64,000 nt of DNA, from contig CAZTDN010000009.1 in NCBI GenBank assembly GCA_964611895.1, forward strand, positions 1 through 64,000, in the 5' to 3' direction. This document shows, in pieces, positions 33,748-42,747 of the stretch (the stretch's first letter is position 1; every line of letters begins with the position of its first letter). Below the pieces are notes generated by a model. That model did no database searches. It had not been told where the DNA came from and was given only the letters and a program-made list of their open reading frames with translations. Both the position numbers and the translations under genes were made by a program. This DNA comes from JAIEOG01 sp964611895. Lineage in GTDB: Bacteria; Bdellovibrionota; FAC87; UBA2466.

Positions 33748-34656
33748 ACCACGCTGCTCCAAAATATCCAACACTCCGGTGATCGTTTGCGGGGAGCTTC
33801 CTTCCGCACGGTTATTCACAAAAACATAGGCGGGCACCCCTCCGTTGACTGACTCGGTGATCAGTGAGGCGATGTCCTGCCGCAGCTGTGGCTGCAGCTC
33901 GACTATCTTGTCATAAGGAGAAAAGGCTTCCACCGCCTCTTGGTATCGTGTGCCCGGCTGCAACAGGATTCGAGAGCAGTAGTAGGGTGGGCTATAAGCC
34001 TGGGAAAGAGAGAGCTGTTCCGTCAGGGAAGGCATTTTTGTCCAACTTGAGTACACATGACCCGCGCCACACTTTTGCAGCATTTCGAAATAAGGAGCCT
34101 GCAGCCAATTGCTATTTCGAATTTCCACTGCGAAACGAAAGCTCTTTTCATCTCGCAGGTCGTTTAGGAAGGTTCCCAATCTCTCTACAAACTGCCCACC
34201 GCTCGCAATTGTACCGGCGTGGAACTGAGAAAACTCAAGCAGAATGGGTCCGAGGCGATCCGCAACGCAGTCCAAAGGGCGCAAGAAGCGTTCTTTGAAA
34301 AGCGCTGAATCTAAAAACTCGGGATTGTCCAAGCCAGCGTCTTTGCCGTAGCGCGGAAGCCTTGGAAACCGATACACAGTGACCCGTTCTGTTGCTTTCA
34401 AACAAAAGCGAAAACCGTCGGGAGTTTGATCCCGGTATTTTTCAAAAACCTTGGTCTGGGGCCAGGCATAGTAGGTATGGTCCACGCCCACTGCGGGCAG
34501 ATTTTCAGCGTACTCCTCAAGGCAGTTTTCATTGAACTCTTTAGTATTTCGGTAAGCACGTCGGTAAAACCACCCCTGCCAACCAGGGTATTTCCAGCTC
34601 GAAGTCCCGATGTAGACTTGGTGAGCACGAAGTATCTCTAGCCGACGTTCCATCAA
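33724..34656 (-). CDS. DUF72 family protein (YecE-like)
   Basis: DUF72 proteins have a TIM-barrel-like fold and no firmly known activity. The 310-residue product shows the family start VYIGTSSWKYPGWQGWFY (15-32), then VDHTYYAWPQ, FRFCLKATERVT, LGPILLEFSQ, FAVEIRNSNW and the C-terminal YVFVNNRAEG. It starts 3 nt after the stop of the DnaJ-like gene and is probably cotranscribed with it. Confidence 0.88.
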   Translation of the reverse strand: MMERRLEILRAHQVYIGTSSWKYPGWQGWFYRRAYRNTKEFNENCLEEYAENLPAVGVDHTYYAWPQTKVFEKYRDQTPDGFRFCLKATERVTVYRFPRLPRYGKDAGLDNPEFLDSALFKERFLRPLDCVADRLGPILLEFSQFHAGTIASGGQFVERLGTFLNDLRDEKSFRFAVEIRNSNWLQAPYFEMLQKCGAGHVYSSWTKMPSLTEQLSLSQAYSPPYYCSRILLQPGTRYQEAVEAFSPYDKIVELQPQLRQDIASLITESVNGGVPAYVFVNNRAEGSSPQTITGVLDILEQRGLFSRLGG

Positions 34657-34659
34657 ATG

Positions 34660-35619
34660 CTACGGCACGAGCTCTTCGCGAGGGTTAAACGTCAGCGACT
34701 GAAGATTCTCTGCGGCTTCAGTGTACTCAGAACCAGGTTGCTTGGGGATTTTGATCTGGATTTCCAAGATCTGGTCTCCGGATTTTCCAGCGCGAGCGTC
34801 TTTGATGCCCTTCCCTGAAAGCTTGAGCCGCTGTCCGCTAGAAACTCCTTTGGGAATCCGCATTACGACTTTCCCATCCAAAGTAGGAACTTCCACCTCG
34901 CCGCCAAGAACCGCCTCAGAGAATGTCACTGGCAACTTCAATAGGATATCAGCTCCTTCGCGTACAAAGATAGGGTGCGGAGCGACTTCCAAAACCAGGA
35001 TAAGGTCTCCATTTGGGCCTCCCTGATTTCCTGCGCCGCCCTGTCCGGTTAGCTTGATTTTCGAACCGGATTCTACTCCCGCGGGGATTTTTATCGTCAA
35101 ACGCTTTCCATCCGAAAAATCGACGGCACGCTCACCACCACGCGCGGCTTCCACAAACGAAATCGTGAGTCGCATTTCGCGATCACTGCCCCGCGATGGA
35201 AACGGGCCCCCACGTGTACGACGACCCCCGGGCTTGCCACCCATAGCGCCGGCGAATCCCCCCCCGCCAAAAATTTCCTGAAACAAATCCCCAAGCCCGT
35301 AATCGCTGAAATCTTGGTAACTGTAGTGAGCTCCTCCATCCCCCCCTGGGGGCCAAGAACCCGCACCGGGGCGGGCTCGAGGTCCTCCCCCTACTCCAGG
35401 ACCAAATGCTCGCATTTGATCGTACTGCTGCCGCTTTTTTTGATCCTTCAATACTTCGTGCGCGAAATTGATTTCCTTAAACTTCATTTCGGCGCCCTTA
35501 TCGCCGGGATTCACATCGGGATGGTACTTTTTGGCGAGCTTCAAAAACGCCTTACGGATCTCTGCGTCGGAAGCATTCTTCGTCAGCCCTAAAATTTCAT
35601 ACAGGTCTTTGTCCAACAT
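34660..35619 (-). CDS. DnaJ-like co-chaperone without zinc finger (CbpA type)
   Basis: J-proteins stimulate DnaK. The 319-residue product has a J domain at 1-70 with HPD at 33-35, a Gly-rich linker (about 72-150), and two DnaJ C-terminal beta domains (PIFVREGADILLKLPVTFSE). The four CxxCxGxG zinc motifs of DnaJ are absent, which places it in class B with CbpA. The start is 12 bp from the divergent S9-like gene. Confidence 0.9.
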   Translation of the reverse strand: MLDKDLYEILGLTKNASDAEIRKAFLKLAKKYHPDVNPGDKGAEMKFKEINFAHEVLKDQKKRQQYDQMRAFGPGVGGGPRARPGAGSWPPGGDGGAHYSYQDFSDYGLGDLFQEIFGGGGFAGAMGGKPGGRRTRGGPFPSRGSDREMRLTISFVEAARGGERAVDFSDGKRLTIKIPAGVESGSKIKLTGQGGAGNQGGPNGDLILVLEVAPHPIFVREGADILLKLPVTFSEAVLGGEVEVPTLDGKVVMRIPKGVSSGQRLKLSGKGIKDARAGKSGDQILEIQIKIPKQPGSEYTEAAENLQSLTFNPREELVP

Positions 35620-35631
35620 AGTCTTATTATT

Positions 35632-37572
35632 ATGGGAATGTTTCCATTTTTGACCAGCATTCTCTTGGCCCAGGTTCTGCTGCTCAGTTCCCTAGCTAAC
35701 GCAGCCGATCCCGTTCGTAAACACCGTCGTGGATTGGGTCTGATCCCGAAGAAGCCCGCGCCCAAAGGCCCTCTCTTGCCTTCGCTGCCCATGACCGCGG
35801 CGCCCATGCCCAAGTCACCTCCGCCCGATAGTTTTCCAGCACCCTTGGTGGATACGAAACGCCCTCTTTTCAAACCAACTTATCAACCGCTGGACAAAGG
35901 CAAACCTCTCCCGCCTTTGGATCGCTCTTGTGCGGGAATGGATCTCAAAGCGATTTTTGAAATTCAAGAAGTGAGACAACCTGAGCTAGCTCCTCAAGGA
36001 GTGTATTTTGTCCGGACGTCGCCCCAGGGATCGCAGATCTATTTGCAAACGAGCGCGAGCGCGCCTCCCACACTCATTCCCACTTTAGAGGATGTGAGCG
36101 CGTTCCGATCGAGCCCGGACAAAACCAAACTCGCCGTTTTGGGAAAAACGAAAAACAGCCGTCCCCTCGCACTTTGGAAAACTTCGGAGGGCCCTTTGGT
36201 TCCTATTGAATCCGAGGCGGTGGTGAGTAGCGTGGCTTGGGCTGACGATAGCTCGTGGATCGCGTTTACTTCGAATCGCCGGTCTCCCACGGATTTTGAT
36301 CTCTACCGATACGAACTCGCGAGTGGTCAAACGACCTTGCTTGCTAGTTTGAGCGGCTACCACGAAGTGCGGGATATCTCTCCCGACGGCAAAACACTGG
36401 CACTTATCCACGCTGCCTCCAAACACAGTGGGAGCTGGGTGTTGGTCCACTCCGGCAAACCAAAGCAGCAGTTTGAAATCCAGGTCGATCCCACCGAAGC
36501 GAGCGCCGCTTTCACTCCGGATGGCCAAAGCCTGTTTTTCAGCGCCCTCGCAAAAACAGGTACGTCTCAGGTCCATTTAGGCAACCTGGCCAGTGGGGCC
36601 TTTAAGCCCTTGGGAACTCAGGACGGCCCAGTGGAACACTTTCGCTTGAATGCGAGCCGACTCAAACTCGTCGCTGTTATCAACAGCGGAGGTCCTTCAA
36701 AGTTTGGAACTTGGACACTGAATGAAAAAGGCAGCGTCCTTAAAATGACGTCGCACCCAGAAATGTCTCAATCAGTCGTCTTGGACCCAGCTGCGGTGGT
36801 CACCGACTCCAACTCAAGTGATACTGCTTTTTATTTTGCGCGCAGTACACCCAACGCTCCGTCTGCGCTCTGGTACTGGGATGGCAAAACCGAAATGCCC
36901 TGGTCGCCGCCGCCGGCTCTACTCGGCACCGCGGCCTGTGAAGCCAAAGCAAGAATACTCGAGTTCCCGTCTAAAGCAGGAATAGGAATTCGGGCGATCC
37001 AATATTCACGCGCTTCGATTGGATCGGAAGCCCCTACGGTCGTGTATTTGCACGACGGCCCAGACGCGCAACACCGCCCCCGCTTTTCCGCAGAGATTAC
37101 TTACCTTCTCTCTCGTGGATACAAAGTCCTAGCGCTCAACCTGCCGGGCAGCACGGGCTATGGCCGATTATTTGAACAAAGCGATAATGGTCCTCAACGC
37201 CCAAACTCAATCCGAGATCTTATCGAACTTCCCGAATTGCTGAAGAGCGACAAAGAAAGCGCCTACTCGCACTTATTTGCTTACGCCAAGGGAGCCGGAG
37301 CTTGGCCAATCGCGAAGGCATTGGAAGCGCGGCCAGATCTTTTCACAGGGGCTGCGGCGATGCAGCCGATATTATCACCGCGCGCGTGGCTCAGCGCCCA
37401 ACCAGTGTATCTGGAGCGCTTGTACAGAGCTGAGTGGGCGGGCACTCCGGACGTGACAGCGACGAGCAAACGGCTCTTAGTGCTAAGCGAGGCACCTTTG
37501 GATGGGGGGCTCACTTCATTGCGAAAAGCGTTGGAGTTCTTCGAAAACCGTCACCTCGCTAGTGAAAAGTAG
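35632..37572 (+). CDS. S9/prolyl-oligopeptidase-like exported protein lacking the catalytic serine
   Basis: The 646-residue product has a signal peptide (1-24), a Pro-rich linker, a beta-propeller of TolB type (about 100-400, with SPDKTKLAVL and SPDGKTLAL) and a C-terminal alpha/beta hydrolase domain. That domain keeps VVYLHDGPDAQ and NLPGSTGYGRLFEQ, which match the HGGP and RGSTGYG segments of S9 peptidases. Where the family has GxSxGG, this protein reads YAKGAGAW, so the nucleophile position is Gly554. The end is also short, with no clear catalytic His. It is probably a non-catalytic binding protein. Confidence 0.75.
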   Translation: MGMFPFLTSILLAQVLLLSSLANAADPVRKHRRGLGLIPKKPAPKGPLLPSLPMTAAPMPKSPPPDSFPAPLVDTKRPLFKPTYQPLDKGKPLPPLDRSCAGMDLKAIFEIQEVRQPELAPQGVYFVRTSPQGSQIYLQTSASAPPTLIPTLEDVSAFRSSPDKTKLAVLGKTKNSRPLALWKTSEGPLVPIESEAVVSSVAWADDSSWIAFTSNRRSPTDFDLYRYELASGQTTLLASLSGYHEVRDISPDGKTLALIHAASKHSGSWVLVHSGKPKQQFEIQVDPTEASAAFTPDGQSLFFSALAKTGTSQVHLGNLASGAFKPLGTQDGPVEHFRLNASRLKLVAVINSGGPSKFGTWTLNEKGSVLKMTSHPEMSQSVVLDPAAVVTDSNSSDTAFYFARSTPNAPSALWYWDGKTEMPWSPPPALLGTAACEAKARILEFPSKAGIGIRAIQYSRASIGSEAPTVVYLHDGPDAQHRPRFSAEITYLLSRGYKVLALNLPGSTGYGRLFEQSDNGPQRPNSIRDLIELPELLKSDKESAYSHLFAYAKGAGAWPIAKALEARPDLFTGAAAMQPILSPRAWLSAQPVYLERLYRAEWAGTPDVTATSKRLLVLSEAPLDGGLTSLRKALEFFENRHLASEK

Positions 37573-37581
37573 ACGGCCAAC

Positions 37582-37615
37582 AAAAAAAGGGCCCTGGAAA
37601 ACCAGGACCCTTTTC
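37582..37615 (+). terminator. Rho-independent terminator of the S9-like gene
   Basis: AAAGGGCCCTGG, AAAA loop, CCAGGACCCTTTT: a 9-bp GC-rich stem with one mismatch, an A-run before and a T-run after. It starts about 10 nt after the stop codon. The A-run means it could work on both strands. Confidence 0.75.
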
Positions 37616-37889
37616 AAAGATGAAAAGAAGTGACTCAAGGTGCGGATGATCTAGTTGGGTCGAGCTGCCTTACTGGCTGAATCTCACTTTGTGTTACTCC
37701 CCAGAGAATGCAGTGTCTGTGCCACGCGCTGAGCTTGAAACAATTGAGAAAAACTCGGTTAGCCGCTCCCCCTGTGCACAGCAAGTATGCATGCTTCGAT
37801 TGCACTAGATTTTTATGTTTAGTTTCAACAAGTTAACCCCTGTCACATTTAACGGGCTTGCTGTGCGCAGTGTTTAAAAAACACCGCTG
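37616..37889. other. Intergenic region with a long-range inverted repeat
   Basis: No coding region was found. CTGTGCACAGCAAG (37772-37785) and CTTGCTGTGCGCAG (37857-37870) are inverted with one mismatch, 71 nt apart. GTGTTT/AAACAC around 37871-37885 could form a small hairpin after the minus-strand gene. The region could hold a small RNA or just the 3' ends of two convergent genes. Confidence 0.4.
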
Positions 37890-38867
37890 CTATCCCTTCA
37901 TATCTAGCACTAGCTGTACGGTGAGGGTCTGGAAACCCAGTGGGTTGCGCAAGAACGAAATAGCGTACGCCCCACGAACGCTCACATCCACCAGTGCCGA
38001 GCGGTAGAACCGGTAAGCGGCGCCCGCACCAATCCAAAGACTCCCTAGACTAGAAACTGACCCGAAACGCGTCCCCAGAGTCCCCGGCAAGCTCGTCACG
38101 CTGATCGCAAACGCATAATGGAGGTTTCCATAAAACTCGAATTCATCCATGGCATAGCCCACCGAAGCCCCCGCATCGATGAACCCGAAACCCGCTTCAT
38201 TGCTGCCTGCATCGGTGCCCGTAAGATTTGTATAGGCTAGTTCAAAACGTATCGGGACATCTCTACGAAGGTAGAAACCGCCGTGCACTCCGCCTGAAAA
38301 AGATAACCCAGTAAAAAGATACCCACTAGGTCCGTCGTATCCGTGTGTGATTCCAAACAATCCGCCGCCATGAACCCCAAAGAAAAAACTCGTCTTGCGA
38401 TGGAGCAATAGACTTTCGTCCGAGGGCACTCTCAAACGTGCTTTTTTGCGAGGGGACGGAGGAGGGCTCGCTGATGAGGAGTCGTTTTGTACCGTCTTTC
38501 GCTCAGCGGACTTGGGTGGGGCAGCTTTTTTTTCGATGAGCAGCCGATCTTGTTGAACCCAACCCTCGATGTTGCCCTGTTCAAGCTCGACATCCACGGG
38601 GTAGAAAGTGCCTTCTTGTTCTCCGGTGATCCGGAGCAGCGTTCCCTTGGGCAAGATTCCGTGACTCGCGCCCTCGAGACTTGCCTCCTTGAACAGCTCG
38701 GAGTCTTGCGTCACCTCCGCGATTACCCCCTTAAGAGGGGCGGCATGGATAGAAAAACCAGTTAAACAGGCAATCGCGAAAAATAGGCGACAAACTCGAT
38801 GTGCCGCGTGTGTGGGAACATATCGATGATTTGTAGTTGCTCGAAACGAAAACTGTCTCTTAGGCAT
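37890..38867 (-). CDS. SH3-like domain plus outer-membrane beta-barrel protein
   Basis: The product (325 residues from ATG 38867) has a basic n-region and hydrophobic signal segment ending in HAAP, an SH3-like domain (LKGVIAEVTQDSELFKE through GNIEGWVQQDRLLIE), a Ser/Pro/Lys-rich linker and a C-terminal barrel of alternating strands (GVHGGFYLRRDVPIRFELAY) ending in VQLVLDMKG. The open frame extends to 38951, but all plausible starts overlap the end of the rRNA methyltransferase gene by about 100 nt or more. The function is unknown. Confidence 0.6.
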   Translation of the reverse strand: MPKRQFSFRATTNHRYVPTHAAHRVCRLFFAIACLTGFSIHAAPLKGVIAEVTQDSELFKEASLEGASHGILPKGTLLRITGEQEGTFYPVDVELEQGNIEGWVQQDRLLIEKKAAPPKSAERKTVQNDSSSASPPPSPRKKARLRVPSDESLLLHRKTSFFFGVHGGGLFGITHGYDGPSGYLFTGLSFSGGVHGGFYLRRDVPIRFELAYTNLTGTDAGSNEAGFGFIDAGASVGYAMDEFEFYGNLHYAFAISVTSLPGTLGTRFGSVSSLGSLWIGAGAAYRFYRSALVDVSVRGAYAISFLRNPLGFQTLTVQLVLDMKG

Positions 38868-39877
38868 TGGACATCTTTCGTGAAAGCCACAGGTGAACAC
38901 GAAACGTAAATCACCGACTTCAAACCCGCGTGCACAAGCGGCGCAATACACCCTTCCGCGCCCGCGCGCGGTGGATCCAACAAAAGTGTATCATACCGAT
39001 CTCTAAAATCACGTGGGAGGCGACGTACCAGCTTGGAGTCCACGCGAGATTCCACCCAGGCCACTGTGGGAGTCTGTCTCTCACCGAATAGCGCTCGGCC
39101 CTGCTCCAAAGCCACTGACGAAGAATCCACTGCAAAGACTTCTCGAACGTGATCCGCATACCCCAGGGTAAAATTCCCATTGCCCGAAAACAGCTCTAGA
39201 ACCGACTTGGCCCCTGAGCGACAAATCAACTCGGTAACTGCAGAGCGAAGCTTGGCGTTCTGGGCATCATGGACCTGGGCAAAGCCCGCCGCAGCATGGG
39301 GTTGGTTTTCTAACCTGTGAACGGAACCATCGGGCTGCAAAGCCAACTCAATTTTCGTTTTTTCCGCGTAGACTGTTCCCTCTGCTCGCAATGCACGCAG
39401 GGCTTCGTTGAGTTCGGGGCGTGTCACTGCACAATGATCGATGTCGATAATCTCATGCGAGCCTTTTCGATAAAATCCTAGGCGCTTACCCTTTGCATGG
39501 AGCTGAATGCGGTTTCGGTAACCAAACAACGCCTCTGATCCCAACGTGGGCAGAAACTTTTCAGGCAACCATTCGGAACGCGTCAGAACGTGGGAGAGTG
39601 TTTTTTCTTTCGCTTGAAGTTGCGCAGAATACTTCCAGTTTTGCCAGTCGCACCCTCCACAAGAGTCGAACACAGGGCACTCGGCAGAAACGCGCTCTTG
39701 CGACGGCGCCAGTACTTCGATCAATTCAGCGTCTCGGTACCGCTTTTCCCCCTCGTAGCGTGCTTTTACATGATCTCCGGGAATGGCACCTGGAACAAAG
39801 TACAGATTCCCTTGAGCGTCCCGCGCAACGCCTTGCCCCATTAACCCGACTTGTTCAATTTGGAGTTCAATTTCCAC
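38762..39877 (-). CDS. RlmD/RumA-type RNA (uracil-5-)-methyltransferase
   Basis: These enzymes add a methyl group to C5 of uridine in 23S rRNA or tRNA. The product (371 residues) has a TRAM domain, Fe-S cysteines in CPVFDSCGGCDWQ (Cys67, 73, 76), a SAM motif ELFSGNGNFTLGYA, the LLLDPPRAGAEG loop, the catalytic YVSCSP and the base region MFPHTRHIE. The GTG at 39877 was chosen because TGAGG lies 6 nt upstream; a TTG at 39889 is also in frame. RlmC, RlmD and TrmA types were not separated. Confidence 0.88.
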   Translation of the reverse strand: MEIELQIEQVGLMGQGVARDAQGNLYFVPGAIPGDHVKARYEGEKRYRDAELIEVLAPSQERVSAECPVFDSCGGCDWQNWKYSAQLQAKEKTLSHVLTRSEWLPEKFLPTLGSEALFGYRNRIQLHAKGKRLGFYRKGSHEIIDIDHCAVTRPELNEALRALRAEGTVYAEKTKIELALQPDGSVHRLENQPHAAAGFAQVHDAQNAKLRSAVTELICRSGAKSVLELFSGNGNFTLGYADHVREVFAVDSSSVALEQGRALFGERQTPTVAWVESRVDSKLVRRLPRDFRDRYDTLLLDPPRAGAEGCIAPLVHAGLKSVIYVSCSPVAFTKDVQCLRDSFRFEQLQIIDMFPHTRHIEFVAYFSRLPV

Positions 39878-40418
39878 GATAAACCTCAATTAACCATTTT
39901 GAGAACACGTCCGCCGCGGGCATTTTTAGTCGCCCCTCTTCCTCAGGTGACGGAAAAAAGCGAGCGCCCCAGGTTTCAAGCTGAGCGACGTACTTCGCAT
40001 AAAGCGGGTGTTTTTGTAACTGTAAATTCATCGTGGGCACACAAACCAACGGTGCCTTGCGCCCCACCTGCCCAGCCACCATAAGAGAAACTGCACTATC
40101 AGTAATTCCCAATGCGCATTTCGTTAGGGTGTTTAGTGTCAATGGGGCCAGGACAGCGATGTCGAAAGGCTCCAAATGCTCCACGTCGGCTCCGGGGTCC
40201 TGAAGAATGGGCCCTTGTGCCGCCCACTTAAGGCTGAGCTCGGTAATAAACTTCAACGCCGCGGGGGTCGCAAAGACTGTGAGCTGAGCACCATGCCGAC
40301 GCAATTCTCTTAAGATCTTAACGGTTTCTACTGCACCAATCCCACCGCAAATCCCAAAGGCAACGCGCACCCCCTGAAGGGCATCACTTTTTATTTCTAC
40401 TCCAGTATCGTGTATCAC
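39867..40418 (-). CDS. Flavoprotein of the CoaC/UbiX-like family
   Basis: The family includes phosphopantothenoylcysteine decarboxylases and flavin prenyltransferases. The 183-residue product has VAFGICGGIGAVETVKILREL, LAPLTLNTLTKCALGITD (an APATANT-type FMN loop) and PTMNLQLQKHP, equivalent to the PAMN motif of CoaC but with Thr for Ala. It lacks the CoaB ligase half found in bifunctional CoaBC. It overlaps the next gene by 11 nt. The exact reaction is not settled. Confidence 0.72.
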   Translation of the reverse strand: MIHDTGVEIKSDALQGVRVAFGICGGIGAVETVKILRELRRHGAQLTVFATPAALKFITELSLKWAAQGPILQDPGADVEHLEPFDIAVLAPLTLNTLTKCALGITDSAVSLMVAGQVGRKAPLVCVPTMNLQLQKHPLYAKYVAQLETWGARFFPSPEEEGRLKMPAADVFSKWLIEVYRGN

Positions 40419-40545
40419 TGCTCACTCTTGCCGCAATCAGCGCAAAATCTCAATTCTCTTTGTGGGCACCGCAATCGCTCGATGAATACCTTGTTCCGCC
40501 GAACTGCTTATGTTAAGAAAAACGCCACGTTTACGAGGAGGTCGG

Positions 40546-40905
40546 ATGGGAGAGATCGTTTTATACGCGAAGAAGAGTTGCACACAGTGCAAAAAGGCCA
40601 TCGCCTTCTTAAATAAGAAGGGCGTTCGGTATCAGTTGAAAGATATCGTTCATGAGCCACCCCCACGCAGTTTGCTTGAGAAAGTTATCAAAGCAGAAAA
40701 TATTTATGCGAGTTTGAATCAGCGAAGCACGACGTACCGTGAAAACCATCTCGGCCGGCGTCGTACGACGAAAAACGAAGCCATTCGGCTGATGCTGAAA
40801 GATCCCAACCTGATCAAGCGCCCGCTTATCATCAAAGATAACCGAGCCTATCAAGGGTTCGACGAAGACAGCTTGCTCGACTTTGTCGCGGTTGCGGAAG
40901 CCTGA
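40546..40905 (+). CDS. ArsC/Spx-like thioredoxin-fold protein
   Basis: The 119-residue product has MGEIVLYAKKSCTQCKKA, a CxxC motif (CTQC) in the position of the ArsC active site, and the later segment NLIKRPLIIKDNRAYQGFDED, where ArsC-family proteins have their RP(I/L) motif. GAGGAGG upstream sets the start at 40546 rather than at the in-frame codon 40510. An arsenate reductase role is uncertain, since Spx- and YffB-type relatives look similar and no ars genes are nearby. It overlaps the next gene by 55 nt tail to tail. Confidence 0.75.
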   Translation: MGEIVLYAKKSCTQCKKAIAFLNKKGVRYQLKDIVHEPPPRSLLEKVIKAENIYASLNQRSTTYRENHLGRRRTTKNEAIRLMLKDPNLIKRPLIIKDNRAYQGFDEDSLLDFVAVAEA

Positions 40906-41537
40906 GTCGCGATTTCACGGGCTTCGGCCCGAAGTTTTAAGAGACGGCCCTTCAGTTCATCCTGAAGGGCCTTTCTTTTTTCCTCTGAGCAATCAGCAGG
41001 AACTTTCATGGGCTCCCCGAAGAGCACCACACAACGAGAGAACGGTTTTGGCAGATACCCCTCGTTCCATGCGCGAGGAATGGGCCAGCGGTGGACCGCG
41101 AAACCGGCGGCGGGAACAATCGGTAGCCCGCTGTTTTGCGCCAAAAACAAAATACCTGGTTTGACTTCGTAAATCGGTCCCCGAGGTCCATCCACGGCGA
41201 TCGCTGCACTTCTTCGGTCCGTGCAAACGGCATCGACCAAGCCTTTCAAACCGCCCGCACCCCCACGACTACTCGACCCCCGCACCACAAAATAACCCAG
41301 ACGGGACAAGAGCAACGCCATCGACTCGCCATCTCGACTGCGACTGGCCATGACCGCATAACCCCGCCGCGAAAACACCGGCACCAACAAAAGCTCATCG
41401 CCATGCCAATGCGCATAAAGGTGAGGAACTTCATCCCCCGGATGCTGAAACACTTGCACTCGCCACAGATGCCTTGCGATCCAAAGCAGGACTTGCGCAG
41501 TGAGAACAAATAGATAGCTCTTTATTCGATGAAACAT
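40851..41537 (-). CDS. DUF374 lysophospholipid acyltransferase-like protein
   Basis: The 228-residue product has an N-terminal hydrophobic helix (6-22), HWHGDELLLVPV, in which the His-Asp/Glu spacing recalls the acyltransferase HX4D/E motif, VVRGSSSRGGAGGL, and AVDGPRGPIYEVKPGILFLA, the hallmark of this family. It probably transfers an acyl chain to a lipid at the inner membrane, possibly lipid A. The substrate is inferred. The C-terminal 25 residues are Ser/Thr/Lys-rich. Confidence 0.82.
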   Translation of the reverse strand: MFHRIKSYLFVLTAQVLLWIARHLWRVQVFQHPGDEVPHLYAHWHGDELLLVPVFSRRGYAVMASRSRDGESMALLLSRLGYFVVRGSSSRGGAGGLKGLVDAVCTDRRSAAIAVDGPRGPIYEVKPGILFLAQNSGLPIVPAAGFAVHRWPIPRAWNEGYLPKPFSRCVVLFGEPMKVPADCSEEKRKALQDELKGRLLKLRAEAREIATQASATATKSSKLSSSNP

Positions 41538-41581
41538 TTAAGCCTCAACCGCTAACAAAGCCCTGCCGAAGAGTAAAGAGC

Positions 41582-42628
41582 ATGAGTGTGGCCAAGAAAA
41601 ATGCCTCCAAAACCGGCTCCGCACCGCCACGAAACGCGGACGACGAAAAACTGTCTGCGTTTTGCCGTACTGCAAGTCACGAATTGGGCAATGTACTGGG
41701 CACCATCGTGGGAGAACTCGATTATGGATTGGCCCACACCAACACTCTGGTGCGCTACCGGGCGATGAATGTAGCGCATGCCGCCGCGGAGCGTGCCATC
41801 AGCCTCGCCAGAAACTTGGCCTACTTTGCGGTACACCCTCAGGTGGACCCACGCTCCACTGATGTCTCACAACTTCTCTTGGACACCGTAGAGATGGTCG
41901 AAAAGGATTTGCGCCACCGTAACATCAAGCTTCAGGTGCTCATCGAGTCCGCTCGCACAATGATATTGGACCCGGGGGCCACTCAACAGATTCTGCTCAA
42001 CCTCTTTCGAAGATCCAGCGAAACCATGCCGCAAGGCGGAAAAATCACTCTTAGTCTGCGGCAAAACGGCAACCGAATGCAAATTGCCAGCTCCGACACG
42101 GGAGTCGGTATCCCCCCTGAGCGTCTCTCTGATCCGTCGAGCATTGAAGCCCAAGGGTTGGAGCTCGCGGTCGCAAAAATGCTGGTCGAACGCCAAGGCG
42201 GGGAACTCCAAATTGAGTCGCATCCAGGAGATGGCACGAAGTACACGTTGAGTTTTCCCTATGACCCCCACTTGAATCTCCCCAATGGATTTGTGGAGCA
42301 TCGAAAATTTCGCCGAGTAAAAGCCCGCTTGCCGGTGGAACTCTCGTTTAATGGAAAGAGTCCGTTTACTTCGGAAATTCGATCCCTGAGCATCCGTGGT
42401 TGCTTTGTCTCATTGGGAGAGGTCGCGCATGGCAAACTGCCCCAAGTCGACTCTACTTGCACGCTGCGTATTTATTACTACCAGGACCAAGTACTCGACA
42501 TCGCCAAGTGCCGCATTGCCAACCACGCACCGGTCGATGGTACGCCGGGAATCGGAATCGAGTTTGTGGATATGGCCGCAAGAGCGCGCAAACTTCTCGA
42601 GGCCATTGTAAAAAGCCACGCCTACTAA
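41582..42628 (+). CDS. Histidine-kinase-like protein fused to a PilZ domain
   Basis: The 348-residue soluble product has a HisKA-like helix with SHELGN (His33), a HATPase domain with an N box (ILLNLFRRSSE, Asn140) and G1 box DTGVGIPPE (172-180), then a PilZ domain from about 240: RRVKAR, LSIRGCF and GIGIEFVDMA. There is no sensor, membrane helix or receiver domain. The N box lacks its second Asn and the G2 box reads GLELA instead of GLGLA. PilZ domains bind c-di-GMP, so this could be a c-di-GMP-controlled kinase or a pseudokinase. The first residue of the PilZ D/NxSxxG motif is Ser here. Confidence 0.8.
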   Translation: MSVAKKNASKTGSAPPRNADDEKLSAFCRTASHELGNVLGTIVGELDYGLAHTNTLVRYRAMNVAHAAAERAISLARNLAYFAVHPQVDPRSTDVSQLLLDTVEMVEKDLRHRNIKLQVLIESARTMILDPGATQQILLNLFRRSSETMPQGGKITLSLRQNGNRMQIASSDTGVGIPPERLSDPSSIEAQGLELAVAKMLVERQGGELQIESHPGDGTKYTLSFPYDPHLNLPNGFVEHRKFRRVKARLPVELSFNGKSPFTSEIRSLSIRGCFVSLGEVAHGKLPQVDSTCTLRIYYYQDQVLDIAKCRIANHAPVDGTPGIGIEFVDMAARARKLLEAIVKSHAY

Positions 42629-42747
42629 ACCGAAACCCGCCGTCCCAAAGATTATCTGGATTTTAAAGCATTGTTATTATTGGGTAAATTCCGCTTCAAG
42701 CGCACCGCGCAGAAACCCCTTCCCTTTGCTCATTCCGTGCGCAAAAG

